A DNA stretch of 64,000 nt from Leptospira bourretii (lineage in GTDB: Bacteria > Spirochaetota > Leptospiria > Leptospirales > Leptospiraceae). The notes below the pieces were generated by a model. That model worked only from the letters and a program-made list of their open reading frames with translations, was not told the DNA's origin and made no database searches. The translations under genes and the position numbers were made by a program. The stretch spans positions 62,001 to 126,000 of the forward strand of contig NZ_RQFW01000018.1 of NCBI RefSeq assembly GCF_004770145.1, written 5' to 3'. Shown here one piece after another: positions 37,632-45,952 of this stretch (within the stretch, counting starts at the first letter, position 1; each line of letters opens with the position of its first letter).

Positions 37632-39406
37632 ACAAACATAAATATGATTCAGGTATCATTGGAAATGGAAGTTACATCGCACACATCAATCGTTTTGCAG
37701 AAATTGTGTGGTTGTGTTGGCCAAACTTTGACAGTTCCCCCATTTTTGGTTCACTCATTGACAAAAAATGTGGTAACTTTTCAGTTATTCCGAATGCAAA
37801 AGTAATCAAAACATCGCAAAGCTATATTGAGAATACAAATATTCTTCGCACCGAAATTCATACTGAATGCGGAGCTTTCGCAGTTGTTGATTTTGCACCC
37901 AGATATTATAAAAATGGAGATTTAAAATATGGACGATCTTTATATAGAAAGATTATCCCTTTGTATGGAGATATAAAAATAAAAATTGAAATTGCTCCAA
38001 CTTATTATTATGGGAGTAGTATAATAGAGAAAAAGGTTTTTTCGGACCACATTCTCCTAAAAGTCCCTGAATTTAAAATCCAAATTTTTTCAAATATTTC
38101 ATTAAATCAAATTTCAATGGGAAATTCTTTCCATCTTAACCATACTATTTATATCGGCTTATTTGAATCTCCACCTGAAGAACTACCAATAGAAGATTTT
38201 ATTGAATCAGAATTTGCAAAGACTAAAACCTATTGGCAAAACTGGGTCAAACATTGTACGATTCCAAATTTTGCGCAAAGTCAACAAATTCGATCTGCAT
38301 TATGCTTAAAACTACATCAATTTCAAGATACTGGTGCAATCATAGCAGCTTCAACCACAAGCTTACCAGAAGCTCCCCATTCTGGCAGAAATTGGGATTA
38401 CCGTTTTTCTTGGTTACGTGACGGTTTTTATACGTTGCATGCATTAACGAATTTAGGACAATTCGAGGAACTTGAAATGTATTCTCAATTCATAAGTAAC
38501 CTAACACCTGGTAGAGATGGTAGGTTCCAACCGTTATATAGTATTTTTGGTGAATCAATATTAGAAGAAAAAATATTAAATTTAGATGGTTATCTGGCGA
38601 ATCAACCAGTTCGCATCGGTAATTCGGCATATACTCATAAACAAAATGATGCTTATGGCCAAATTTTAATTTCGCTATTGCCTTTATATTTAGATGAACG
38701 CATCCCTGAAAAGAACAGATTTCATAATTTAAGTTTGATAAAAAATATATTGGACAAAATTGAACTTACGATGTCCGAACCAGATGCTGGCCTTTGGGAA
38801 TTCAGAAATTTTTCACAAAAACATTGTTATACTTTTTTGTTCCATTGGGTCGGTGCGAAGGCTGTAAAAGTAATAGCTACCGTATTAGGGGAAAAAGAAC
38901 TTCAACAAAAGTCTGAATCTTTAATGAAAGATGCAGAAAATAATATAGAAGCCTGTTTCGATATTGAATTAGGTTGTTATACTCAGGCACAAGGAAAAAA
39001 AGATTTAGATGCAAGTTTATTACAACTAATTACATTAGGATACTTAGATCCAAAATCTGAAAAAGCCAAAACACATCTCAAGGCAATAGAACAATCGCTG
39101 AAAACAAAAAACGGTTTATTATACCGGTATTTACATAATGACGATTTTGGAAAACCTGAAACCACTTTTTTAGTTTGTACTTTTTGGTATGTAGAAGCAT
39201 TAGCTTGTATGGATCGTTTAGACGAAGCAATCAAATTATTTAATGAAGTAACGAAACATGCAAACCACGTCGGCTTATATAGTGAAGATATTGAATCGAA
39301 TTCAGGGAGCCAATGGGGAAACTTTCCTCAAACATATAGCCATGTAGGATTAGTCAACGCAGCTCATCGAATTTCCGAGAAAAAAACAAAGAGTTTATTC
39401 TGGTAA
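37628..39406 (+). CDS. GH15 glycoside hydrolase (glucoamylase/trehalase-like)
   Basis: 592-residue cytoplasmic protein with no signal peptide. It has the GH15 markers SGRNWDYRFSWLRDGFYTLH, the general-acid block GLWEFRNFSQKH, DASLLQLITLGYL and NFPQTYSHVGLVNAA. An N-terminal beta-type domain of about 200 residues precedes the helical barrel. GH15 members in bacteria include trehalases as well as glucoamylases and dextranases; the ATGA overlap with the trehalose synthase/phosphatase gene makes a trehalose-related substrate the best inference, not a proof. Confidence 0.92.
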   Translation: MNKHKYDSGIIGNGSYIAHINRFAEIVWLCWPNFDSSPIFGSLIDKKCGNFSVIPNAKVIKTSQSYIENTNILRTEIHTECGAFAVVDFAPRYYKNGDLKYGRSLYRKIIPLYGDIKIKIEIAPTYYYGSSIIEKKVFSDHILLKVPEFKIQIFSNISLNQISMGNSFHLNHTIYIGLFESPPEELPIEDFIESEFAKTKTYWQNWVKHCTIPNFAQSQQIRSALCLKLHQFQDTGAIIAASTTSLPEAPHSGRNWDYRFSWLRDGFYTLHALTNLGQFEELEMYSQFISNLTPGRDGRFQPLYSIFGESILEEKILNLDGYLANQPVRIGNSAYTHKQNDAYGQILISLLPLYLDERIPEKNRFHNLSLIKNILDKIELTMSEPDAGLWEFRNFSQKHCYTFLFHWVGAKAVKVIATVLGEKELQQKSESLMKDAENNIEACFDIELGCYTQAQGKKDLDASLLQLITLGYLDPKSEKAKTHLKAIEQSLKTKNGLLYRYLHNDDFGKPETTFLVCTFWYVEALACMDRLDEAIKLFNEVTKHANHVGLYSEDIESNSGSQWGNFPQTYSHVGLVNAAHRISEKKTKSLFW

Positions 39407-39439
39407 AAACGTTCATTCTAAAAAAGATAAATTGAAGGT

Positions 39440-40300
39440 TTACGGGTAACGATTTTTTACATTGTATTCGATATTTTTTAAGAAGAACTTCCCGTATGTA
39501 AAGTCTCCCTCTGGATACTTCCAGATGGCTTCTCCATAAGTGGGTATCTTAACTCCGTTCAATTCTTTATAATCTTTTATTGGAGTAGACCAACGTGCTT
39601 TCCTTAAAGAACCATCATCTTGTAGTGCAGACCGATCATCTGATATAAACTCAACCAACTCACCTATTTCATTAAAAATGAGGACTGCAGATACTCGATA
39701 CTTCCCATTTTTAAAAAAAACTTTCGTAGACAAAGGACCGTTTGCCTCCCAAGAGATCCTTCGGTCAATCAGTGCGGCGGGGGCAAATAAACAAAGATCG
39801 TTTAACACGGTGATAGTTTCTGCGATCGTTAACTCTTCATTGTCTAAATCAACGGCATTAAAAAGTGAAGCGACACGAACTAACATCGTAGCCTTTTCCT
39901 CAGAATAAGAATGAAGGACACGGAAAGGAATTCCCATCATACTTGCCTTCATATAAAAATGGCGAGCAGGATGTAAAAAAAAGTTATACTGCTCAGACGA
40001 AGAAACCATCGGCTTCGCTTCCGGATTTTTATACATCAATTCATCAAAAACAATTCGTACATTTTGAACTTGGTTTTTCCCTACAACACCCACATATAGA
40101 AGGTATTTTTGAACGGGAAATGGCAAGTGTCGAATGTCTGATTTTGTTAGTTTTTTTTCTATTAGAACTGGTTGAGTTTTAAATTCAAATTGAACTTTGG
40201 AATCAAAAGAGGATTGAACTCCGTGACAACCAAAGAATAAGGCGAAAACTAAAACTCGCCAAGGAATACCATCTATTACCTTCTGTCTCAATTGGTCCAT
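39440..40300 (-). CDS. DUF6544/DUF6920-like putative lipoprotein
   Basis: 286-residue protein with an N-terminal hydrophobic stretch (WRVLVFALFFGCHG; possible lipobox ending LFFGC) followed by a domain with LPFPVQKYLLYVGVVG near residue 60, YNFFLHPARHFYMKASMMG, and a C-terminal block GVKIPTYGEAIWKYPEGDF. These are typical of a widespread uncharacterised family (DUF6544/DUF6920). It is convergent with the GH15 gene (33 bp gap) and divergent from the next gene. Confidence 0.72.
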   Translation of the reverse strand: MDQLRQKVIDGIPWRVLVFALFFGCHGVQSSFDSKVQFEFKTQPVLIEKKLTKSDIRHLPFPVQKYLLYVGVVGKNQVQNVRIVFDELMYKNPEAKPMVSSSEQYNFFLHPARHFYMKASMMGIPFRVLHSYSEEKATMLVRVASLFNAVDLDNEELTIAETITVLNDLCLFAPAALIDRRISWEANGPLSTKVFFKNGKYRVSAVLIFNEIGELVEFISDDRSALQDDGSLRKARWSTPIKDYKELNGVKIPTYGEAIWKYPEGDFTYGKFFLKNIEYNVKNRYP

Positions 40301-40523
40301 TTTCTTCTCCTAAAAATTAGTTTCCCGTTTCTCCCAAAAATGAAGCAAAAAAAATGGATTTGAAATCTATTCGTAGGTTTTGTGTTAACGTAACCAATAT
40401 GAAGAACTTTTTTGCTCAAATTCCCTTTGTTCTCCGGCAACTAACGTTTGGAAGGTAAAATTTAATCTTTCACGAATTGATTTTATATTTGCAAAATTTC
40501 GAAAAAAAGTTAAGAAATGACAA

Positions 40524-42029
40524 GTGGTTACCCTACAGAAAAAAAACGTCACTTTATTTGCTTTATCACTTGTTTTACCTTTGGTTCAATTTCTCGTACA
40601 AGTAGATAGTTTTTATTTATCAGATCCGCTCGTTAAAATGATCCAAGTCATTTCACTCTGGAAACAACAATGGCAAACTCAGAGCATTGTTTATCCTGCC
40701 TACGAGTTTGATCCCCTATTTCTTCTGAGTCCGTTTAACGAAGGATTTGTTTTCCAAAACCAAGAAAGGTTAATCGGGAACTATCCAATTGCATTTACCT
40801 TTATCTACTCGTTATTCGGATTTATACCCTTTCAATTTCTTCCCTTCCTAAACTTTCTGTTTTTACTAGGCTTTCTTAAACTTCTAAATAACGACTCTAT
40901 CAAAACCTCTGTATTAATATTTGTTACATTCGGAACAGTTGTATTCCCGTTACTCATTGATTTTTCTGAAAATGCGATTTTCCTGCTCCTTTCTGGCTAT
41001 GGGTATATTTTTTTACTGAAAGCCTTTCAAAATCAGAATACTAAACATTGGTTTCTAGGTAACTTTTTCCTTGGTTTAGCCATTTGGTTTCGACTTGAAG
41101 CTGTGTTATTTTTTGCGTCTATTCAAGTTACTATATTCATAATTGATTTTTTCATCGAAAAAAAATCTCTTATCCAAACTCTTAATCCCATTCGCTACAT
41201 TATTTTCTTACTAATCTTGTCATCATTCCTTCTCTGGAACCAATACAGTTATTCGCATCCAATGGGAACACGTTACTTAGCAACTATGGCCTATAGTTCT
41301 AGATCCATTTGGGATCAAATCATGATTTTCCTCTCGATGTCATTGACATTCCCAAAACCAGAAGGGTGGTCTTTGGGGTTTTTTCTACAAAGTCCAATCT
41401 TTTTATTTGCTTTGATCCAGTTGCGCAAAGAACAATTACAAAAGAATCAGACATTATTCTATCATTTTTGTATATCGATGATATTCCTTTTAATCGTGGG
41501 GATCACTTCTCCAAATGATGGTATTACCTTAACAGGTAGATATCTTTTGTTGCTCGTATATCCTTTATCTTTCATATTAAATGAACAAATAGAAAACATA
41601 CAAAAGAAAAAAACAATTTTCTATATTCTTTCTATTTGGACTTCTATATGTGCTCTCGTTATTTCCGCCATTTTCTTTTTCGCAAACAAGGAACTCACAA
41701 AATTAAAGAAAGAAATAAAACCTATGAATTCAGAATTAATTGTTACTACGAGCGAACTTTTATCAGGTGCTTATGGTTTAGACTTAATTGAAAAGAAGGT
41801 GCTTTGTATTAAAAATCCTTATCTAGTTAAATATCTCTTTTATAACATAGAAAAAAAATCACTAAACGAATTTTTGATTACTACAGTTGAAAAACAGACC
41901 AAATACAATCAGTATGAGAAAGGAATATATGATTCAATTATTTCAGAATCAAGTCTACATGGATATAGATGTATGGATGAAGAACGTTCAAAAAGGATCC
42001 TAAGTCGAAGATGCCTAAAGACAAATTAA
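40524..42029 (+). CDS. Multipass membrane protein, putative glycosyltransferase
   Basis: 501-residue protein with about ten hydrophobic helices and a C-terminal extracytoplasmic part of about 110 residues. It resembles the lipid-linked-sugar (GT-C/PMT-like) transferases in which a loop after helix 1 carries an acidic motif; here DSFYLSDPLVKMIQVISLW is the corresponding loop. I recall a Leptospira family of this kind (LA_3751/LA_3752), but cannot verify it. The start is a GTG at 40524, with a stop only 12 codons upstream (40513). The substrate is unknown. Confidence 0.75.
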   Translation: MVTLQKKNVTLFALSLVLPLVQFLVQVDSFYLSDPLVKMIQVISLWKQQWQTQSIVYPAYEFDPLFLLSPFNEGFVFQNQERLIGNYPIAFTFIYSLFGFIPFQFLPFLNFLFLLGFLKLLNNDSIKTSVLIFVTFGTVVFPLLIDFSENAIFLLLSGYGYIFLLKAFQNQNTKHWFLGNFFLGLAIWFRLEAVLFFASIQVTIFIIDFFIEKKSLIQTLNPIRYIIFLLILSSFLLWNQYSYSHPMGTRYLATMAYSSRSIWDQIMIFLSMSLTFPKPEGWSLGFFLQSPIFLFALIQLRKEQLQKNQTLFYHFCISMIFLLIVGITSPNDGITLTGRYLLLLVYPLSFILNEQIENIQKKKTIFYILSIWTSICALVISAIFFFANKELTKLKKEIKPMNSELIVTTSELLSGAYGLDLIEKKVLCIKNPYLVKYLFYNIEKKSLNEFLITTVEKQTKYNQYEKGIYDSIISESSLHGYRCMDEERSKRILSRRCLKTN

Positions 42030-42056
42030 TAAACCGCTCAATGTTGAGTACATAAA

Positions 42057-42132
42057 GCGCAAATGATCGCAGCGGAAATCCTTTGCAAAGCAAAGATTGG
42101 AGCAAAGAGCATGGTCGCATATGCGATGCGCC
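42057..42132 (-). repeat. Interspersed intergenic repeat, copy B
   Basis: Read on the minus strand, GCTCTTTGCTCCAATCT (42110-42094) and ATTTCCGCTGCGATC (42079-42065) match copy A at 27 of 32 positions. Between the blocks lies CTTTGC-AAA-GCAAAG (42081-42095), a small hairpin, and on the other flank a perfect palindrome TCGCATATGCGA (42115-42126). GCGC marks both outer ends. A mobile or REP-like element is possible. Confidence 0.65.
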
Positions 42133-42179
42133 CAAAGAAAAATCGCAAAAACGATCCAGTATGGAATTCAAACTCCTGT

Positions 42180-42195
42180 AAGATAGAATTATCTT
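42180..42195. promoter_or_regulatory. Small inverted repeat before the VOC gene
   Basis: AAGATA-GAAT-TATCTT is an exact 6-bp inverted repeat that lies directly before the Shine-Dalgarno AAGGAGAG (42196-42203) of the gene starting at 42207. It may be an operator or a 5' hairpin; evidence is structural only. Confidence 0.35.
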
Positions 42196-42206
42196 AAGGA
42201 GAGAAT

Positions 42207-42599
42207 ATGGAATTCCAACAAATCCAAACGGGGATCATCACTGAAAAATTAGAAGAAACAAAAGTATTTTACGAAAAATGGTTGGGCTTAATCACAAAAT
42301 TTGAATCGGATTGGTTTGTATTACTTTGTTTACCAAATCGTCCAGAGGTAGAATTGGCAATCATGAAACCTAACCAACCACAAGTGAGAAAACCCTATTT
42401 CCAAAATTCTTACCAAGGAAAGGGTGTTTGGTTTATTTTTGAATCAAAAGATGTAACAAAAGAATTTGAGAAAATGAAACAAAACAAAGCACCCATCGAC
42501 CTAACTCTCACTACTGAGGAATGGGGAGATGTCCACTTTACCTTAGTGGATCCCAATGGAATTGGGATTGATATTGTTCAAGAAAGAAATTCAAACTAA
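42207..42599 (+). CDS. VOC (glyoxalase-fold) family protein
   Basis: 130-residue protein of the vicinal-oxygen-chelate fold: FQQIQTGIITEKLEETKVFY at the N-terminus, PNRPEVELAIMKPN, and a C-terminal VHFTLVDPNGIGIDIVQE. The VDPNGIGIDIVQ ending is typical. Possible roles are fosfomycin or bleomycin-type resistance, glyoxalase-like detoxification or a dioxygenase; the sequence does not decide. A strong Shine-Dalgarno AAGGAGAG precedes the ATG. The gene precedes an AraC-GyrI regulator by 64 bp on the same strand, which may regulate it. Confidence 0.8.
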   Translation: MEFQQIQTGIITEKLEETKVFYEKWLGLITKFESDWFVLLCLPNRPEVELAIMKPNQPQVRKPYFQNSYQGKGVWFIFESKDVTKEFEKMKQNKAPIDLTLTTEEWGDVHFTLVDPNGIGIDIVQERNSN

Positions 42600-42663
42600 A
42601 ATTTAGAAAGACAAACCGAGGAAACTTTTTTACCTTTCTTCTGGAAAGAAAAAAGGTTCCTCC

Positions 42664-43527
42664 GTGCCAAAACCACCTAACCTCTATCCCGTTTGGAACA
42701 AATTAGAAAAACAATTGAATGAGACCATTGGTCTGAACCAAGTTGCTTTTTTTACAGGTTATAGTGATTGGCACTTTCATAGATTATTTAAATCCATCCA
42801 AGGGGAAAACGTCAAAGAATACATCCGCAGGTTACGTTTAGAAAAAGCAGCATACGAATTAAAAATCACAAACTTCCCCATTTTAGAAATAGCGATCGAA
42901 ACTGGTTTTTTATCTCACGAAGCTTTTTCAAAAGCATTCAAACGAGTGATTGGTTCTACTCCCTCCGAGTTTCGAAAACAGTTCCAAAAGAAAAAAAATA
43001 TAAAAAAGAAAACAAACCACCTAACAATTCCCGATGGTATTTCAAAATTCGGTTTTCAAATCAAAATCATTTCTACTTTTCCAATTGTTTATGTCCGCCA
43101 TATAGGAAGTTACGAAGAACTTCCTGGACCACTTGCGGGGAGTAAGGAAGTTCTCTCCTTACAATCTTTCATTCAAAATTGGAGTCCTTCCTATTCAAAC
43201 CACAAATGGATCGGTATTAGCCAAGATGACCCTGAAATTTCACCCAAAGGAAAAATACGATTTGATTTAGGAATTACTGCGGGTTCTTCACAAAACCCAA
43301 TTCCAGAAGGATTTGGAATTGGGTCCATACCGGGTGGAAAATATTTACAAATCCGGTACCAAGGTAGTTACCATAATTTACCCAAAATTTATAACTGGAT
43401 TTTGAATGATTACATAAAAACAACATCCTACAAATTAAAAAACCAACCACCTTGGGAATGTTATTTGAATCCTCAGGAAAAACTGGATGATAAACGCATA
43501 ACGGATATCTATTTTCCAATTCGTTGA
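42664..43527 (+). CDS. AraC regulator with GyrI-like effector domain
   Basis: 287-residue protein. The N-terminal ~105 residues form the AraC double helix-turn-helix (LNETIGLNQVAFFTGYSDWH, IAIETGFLSHEAFSKAFKR, IGSTPSEFRKQF). Residues of about 130-287 form a GyrI-like/SOUL-like small-molecule-binding domain (IVYVRHIGSYEELPGPLAGS, IPEGFGIGSIPGGKYLQIRY). This order matches the Rob/TipA-like stress regulators that sense drugs or toxins. Start is a GTG at 42664 behind AAAGG. It is probably cotranscribed with the VOC gene. Confidence 0.88.
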   Translation: MPKPPNLYPVWNKLEKQLNETIGLNQVAFFTGYSDWHFHRLFKSIQGENVKEYIRRLRLEKAAYELKITNFPILEIAIETGFLSHEAFSKAFKRVIGSTPSEFRKQFQKKKNIKKKTNHLTIPDGISKFGFQIKIISTFPIVYVRHIGSYEELPGPLAGSKEVLSLQSFIQNWSPSYSNHKWIGISQDDPEISPKGKIRFDLGITAGSSQNPIPEGFGIGSIPGGKYLQIRYQGSYHNLPKIYNWILNDYIKTTSYKLKNQPPWECYLNPQEKLDDKRITDIYFPIR

Positions 43528-43570
43528 TGGATCTTTAGTTCCCAAAGTTGGTTAGCATCAAACAAAAGTT

Positions 43571-43596
43571 CTTAATACTTAAGTTTTTTATTTTTT
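43571..43596 (+). terminator. Short stem plus T-run after the AraC-GyrI gene
   Basis: CTTAA-TAC-TTAAG (43571-43583) is followed by TTTTTTTATTTTTT (43584-43596 region), the layout of an intrinsic terminator for the plus-strand gene ending at 43527. The stem is only 5 bp, so strength is doubtful. The T-run lies close to the end of the convergent gene at 43588. Confidence 0.45.
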
Positions 43597-44058
43597 AGAA
43601 GCCACCACAAAAGAAGCACTATCTTCATAAAAGTGGTAGGAAAGAATTTTTCCATCTTTGATTTGTATCTTCAATGCCCATTCACTTTCAAAAGGTTTGC
43701 CTGTTTGTTTGATGGTATGCAAAAAACTTCCACTCGCAAACACCCAATCTTTTTTACCAACAATCTGATCCACTTGAAAACGCTTTGTATCCAACTGGGA
43801 ACCCATATTCTTTAAAAACTCCTCGGCACCAGCAATGCCATTGTAAGTTCCATACAATTGATTCTCACTTCGATTTTCATTACGAACGGCCGTAATGATT
43901 GTTTGTGGGTGAAAACAATTCAAAACTCCTGTTGCGTTTCCTTTTCCAAATTCGTTAAAAAAGGTTTCTAAAACCTTTTCCCCGGTAGGTGATGCAGATT
44001 TTGCAAACAATCCAACACTTCCTAATAGCAAAGTAGCTAGTACCAAAACTGGTTTCAT
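43588..44058 (-). CDS. Exported NTF2/SnoaL-like protein
   Basis: 156-residue protein with a signal peptide (MKPVLVLATLLLGSVGLFAK). The mature part of about 137 residues has the NTF2-like pattern of SnoaL-type proteins: VLETFFNEFGKGNATGVLNCF, then GIAGAEEFLKNMGS and a final WALKIQIKDGKILSYHFYED. Many such proteins are secreted and their role varies; no catalytic set is evident. It is divergent from tetR, and the two 15-bp operators in between suggest that the TetR protein controls it. Confidence 0.8.
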   Translation of the reverse strand: MKPVLVLATLLLGSVGLFAKSASPTGEKVLETFFNEFGKGNATGVLNCFHPQTIITAVRNENRSENQLYGTYNGIAGAEEFLKNMGSQLDTKRFQVDQIVGKKDWVFASGSFLHTIKQTGKPFESEWALKIQIKDGKILSYHFYEDSASFVVASKK

Positions 44059-44077
44059 TTTAATCTCCTCGAATTAA

Positions 44078-44114
44078 GATACCAACAGTATCGTTATTCG
44101 ATACTAGCGGTATC
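44078..44114. promoter_or_regulatory. Twin 15-bp inverted-repeat operators for TetR
   Basis: GATACCAACAGTATC (44078-44092) and GATACTAGCGGTATC (44100-44114) share GATAC-N5-GTATC arms, with centres 22 bp apart, about two helical turns. They lie between the starts of the divergent exported NTF2-like gene (44058) and tetR (44159). A TTGACAGTCAA dyad (44124-44134) lies beside them and may hold a -35 element. This is the standard layout for TetR autoregulation. Confidence 0.75.
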
Positions 44115-44158
44115 GGAATATACTTGACAGTCAATTCTTTTTTAAAAAAATTTGATTT

Positions 44159-44758
44159 ATGGCTGTAAAAAAGAAAATGGCTTCAAAAACTGCGGGTCGC
44201 CCCAGATCGGAAGATTTAGAACCCTTGGTCTTAAAAACAACATATGAAATGTTAGCAAAGAAAGGGTATCATGGTTTTTCCATCGATGATATTGTAAAGG
44301 AAACCGGAGTCGCCAAAACCACTATTTACAGAAGGTGGCCTAACAAAGCAAATTTGGCGATGAACACAGTCACTCATATGATTTCACCTTATTTGGAATT
44401 TCCAAAAGAAATACCTTTTGAGAAAGCACTCTTAGAACAAATGGAAGCTCTCTCCGGCGTATTCACTGGTAAATTTGGGCGAGTGATATCCACACTTATT
44501 GGTGCAGGACAACAAGATAACGAACTTTCCGAATCAATTTTAGAAAATTATTTACTCCCCAGAAGAGATGCAGCCAAACAATTCTTTCGTTTTGCCATTT
44601 CATCCAAACAAATTCAAGTTTTGTCAGACGAGGAAATTGATGTCTGTATGGACATCCTTTATGGATCCTTATATTTTCGTTTGTTACTGAAACATGAAAA
44701 ACCAGAATTCCAAAATTTAAAACCTTGGTTAGAAAGATTTTTACGAACACTCAAGTAG
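44159..44758 (+). CDS. TetR/AcrR-family transcriptional regulator
   Basis: 199-residue repressor. The N-terminal HTH is clear: GFSIDDIVKETGVAKTTIYR, ending RRWPNKANLA; the rest is an all-helical ligand-binding domain with no obvious specificity signature. It begins MAVKKKMASKTAGRPRSEDL, a basic opening common in TetR proteins. It is divergent from an exported NTF2-like gene over a 100-bp gap that holds two matching operators, so it probably represses both. The ligand is unknown. Confidence 0.92.
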   Translation: MAVKKKMASKTAGRPRSEDLEPLVLKTTYEMLAKKGYHGFSIDDIVKETGVAKTTIYRRWPNKANLAMNTVTHMISPYLEFPKEIPFEKALLEQMEALSGVFTGKFGRVISTLIGAGQQDNELSESILENYLLPRRDAAKQFFRFAISSKQIQVLSDEEIDVCMDILYGSLYFRLLLKHEKPEFQNLKPWLERFLRTLK

Positions 44759-44774
44759 TTTGGGAGTCGATATT

Positions 44775-44829
44775 TTCTGTTCTTAAGATTGTATTGGAGC
44801 AGAAATTCAATTCAATCTTAAGAACAGAA
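44775..44829. terminator. Bidirectional terminator: perfect 17-bp inverted repeat
   Basis: TTCTGTTCTTAAGATTG (44775-44791) and CAATCTTAAGAACAGAA (44813-44829) are exact reverse complements around a 21-nt loop. The site lies between the convergent tetR and DUF1566-like genes. No long T-run follows either arm, so termination strength or another role is uncertain. Confidence 0.65.
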
Positions 44830-44848
44830 CAATGAATTTTACCTTCAG

Positions 44849-45814
44849 CTAATTGATCTGAATACTATCTAATGTCATAAAAACGTGTAAAATAATTTTA
44901 TCCCAATCCTCTTGTGAAAAGTTAGGCATAAAAATCATGTTAATCGTAACACGATAGGTTTCTTCATTTTTTTTGTCATAGAAGAAGGCAATTGCTTTAT
45001 TTCCAACTAATTCGCCTTGCCCAAAGTATATTGCCATAGGATCCGTCTTAAATTTTAGATTAGTTTCCCAAGCCTGAATTCGGTTAGGTGGAGAACCAAA
45101 ATCTTTTTTAATAGACTCTTCAACCAATGTTTTGAAATTTTTGGTTTTTTCTGGAATAACGGAAACATCAATTAATAAAGAAAAACATTCAGACGTTTGC
45201 TGGCAATCCGCCTTAAAAAAAGAGATTGGATACTTTAGCTGTGCTTGAATGGAATCATATCGATCCGTTATTTCAGGAACGGCAATAACCATTGATTTTA
45301 CAATTTGTCTCTTCTTTGGGAAAAATGAGATCCCTCTATATGTTTTTGTAAGCCAAGTTTGAGTATAAGTTCTTTCTGATTTACCACGTAAACAGCGGAC
45401 TTGTCTGACAGCAGTCCCTCTACTTAAATAAGCTTTACTTTCAAAAGAATATGCATAATAAATACCCTGATTGCCCTTTTCATCTGGAGTTGATGTCCAA
45501 TAAATATCGAAAGTTGTGTTATCGCTGATTTCCATTTTTTTTTGGTTCAGATAATTCAGAATATCTTCATGCCAACTTTTAGTGATTCCATTTGATTCAG
45601 AATCTTGAATTTCAGTAAATGTAGGCAAACGCATTCCAATTGCGCTGCATTGACTTGCTGCTTCATACCAATTCATTAATCCGATGTAACCGGACCATTC
45701 AAGGTTTTCAATTGCTTTAGGACTCGCTTTCCTAGGTGAATTTTTATCTCTTATAGAAGAACATGAATAAAAGAATATGAAAACTAAAATCTGAAAGAAA
45801 AAGACTAATTTCAT
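44849..45814 (-). CDS. Putative lipoprotein with DUF1566-like domain
   Basis: 321 residues when read from the ATG at 45814 (MKLVFFFQILVFIFFYSCSS), which is behind an AGGT and gives a normal signal with lipobox FFYSC; the longer open frame to 45844 would bury it. The middle shows GLMNWYEAASQCSAIGMRLP, then YWTSTPDEKGNQGIYYAY and VRQVRCLRG, the pattern of DUF1566/Lcl-type domains (a C-type-lectin-like fold). The C-terminal half has no match I recognise. It is divergent from the SGNH hydrolase gene (138 bp). Confidence 0.72.
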   Translation of the reverse strand: MKLVFFFQILVFIFFYSCSSIRDKNSPRKASPKAIENLEWSGYIGLMNWYEAASQCSAIGMRLPTFTEIQDSESNGITKSWHEDILNYLNQKKMEISDNTTFDIYWTSTPDEKGNQGIYYAYSFESKAYLSRGTAVRQVRCLRGKSERTYTQTWLTKTYRGISFFPKKRQIVKSMVIAVPEITDRYDSIQAQLKYPISFFKADCQQTSECFSLLIDVSVIPEKTKNFKTLVEESIKKDFGSPPNRIQAWETNLKFKTDPMAIYFGQGELVGNKAIAFFYDKKNEETYRVTINMIFMPNFSQEDWDKIILHVFMTLDSIQIN

Positions 45815-45952
45815 TTGATTACCTGCAAAAAGACAAATTATCATTTTTCACAATTCTTAGTCAAATTCTCTAATGCATAAATATTCGATATTTTCTGTTC
45901 GTTTTTCAAATTTTGCTTTTTCCTTTTTTGTTTTTGATTACCATCAAAAACC

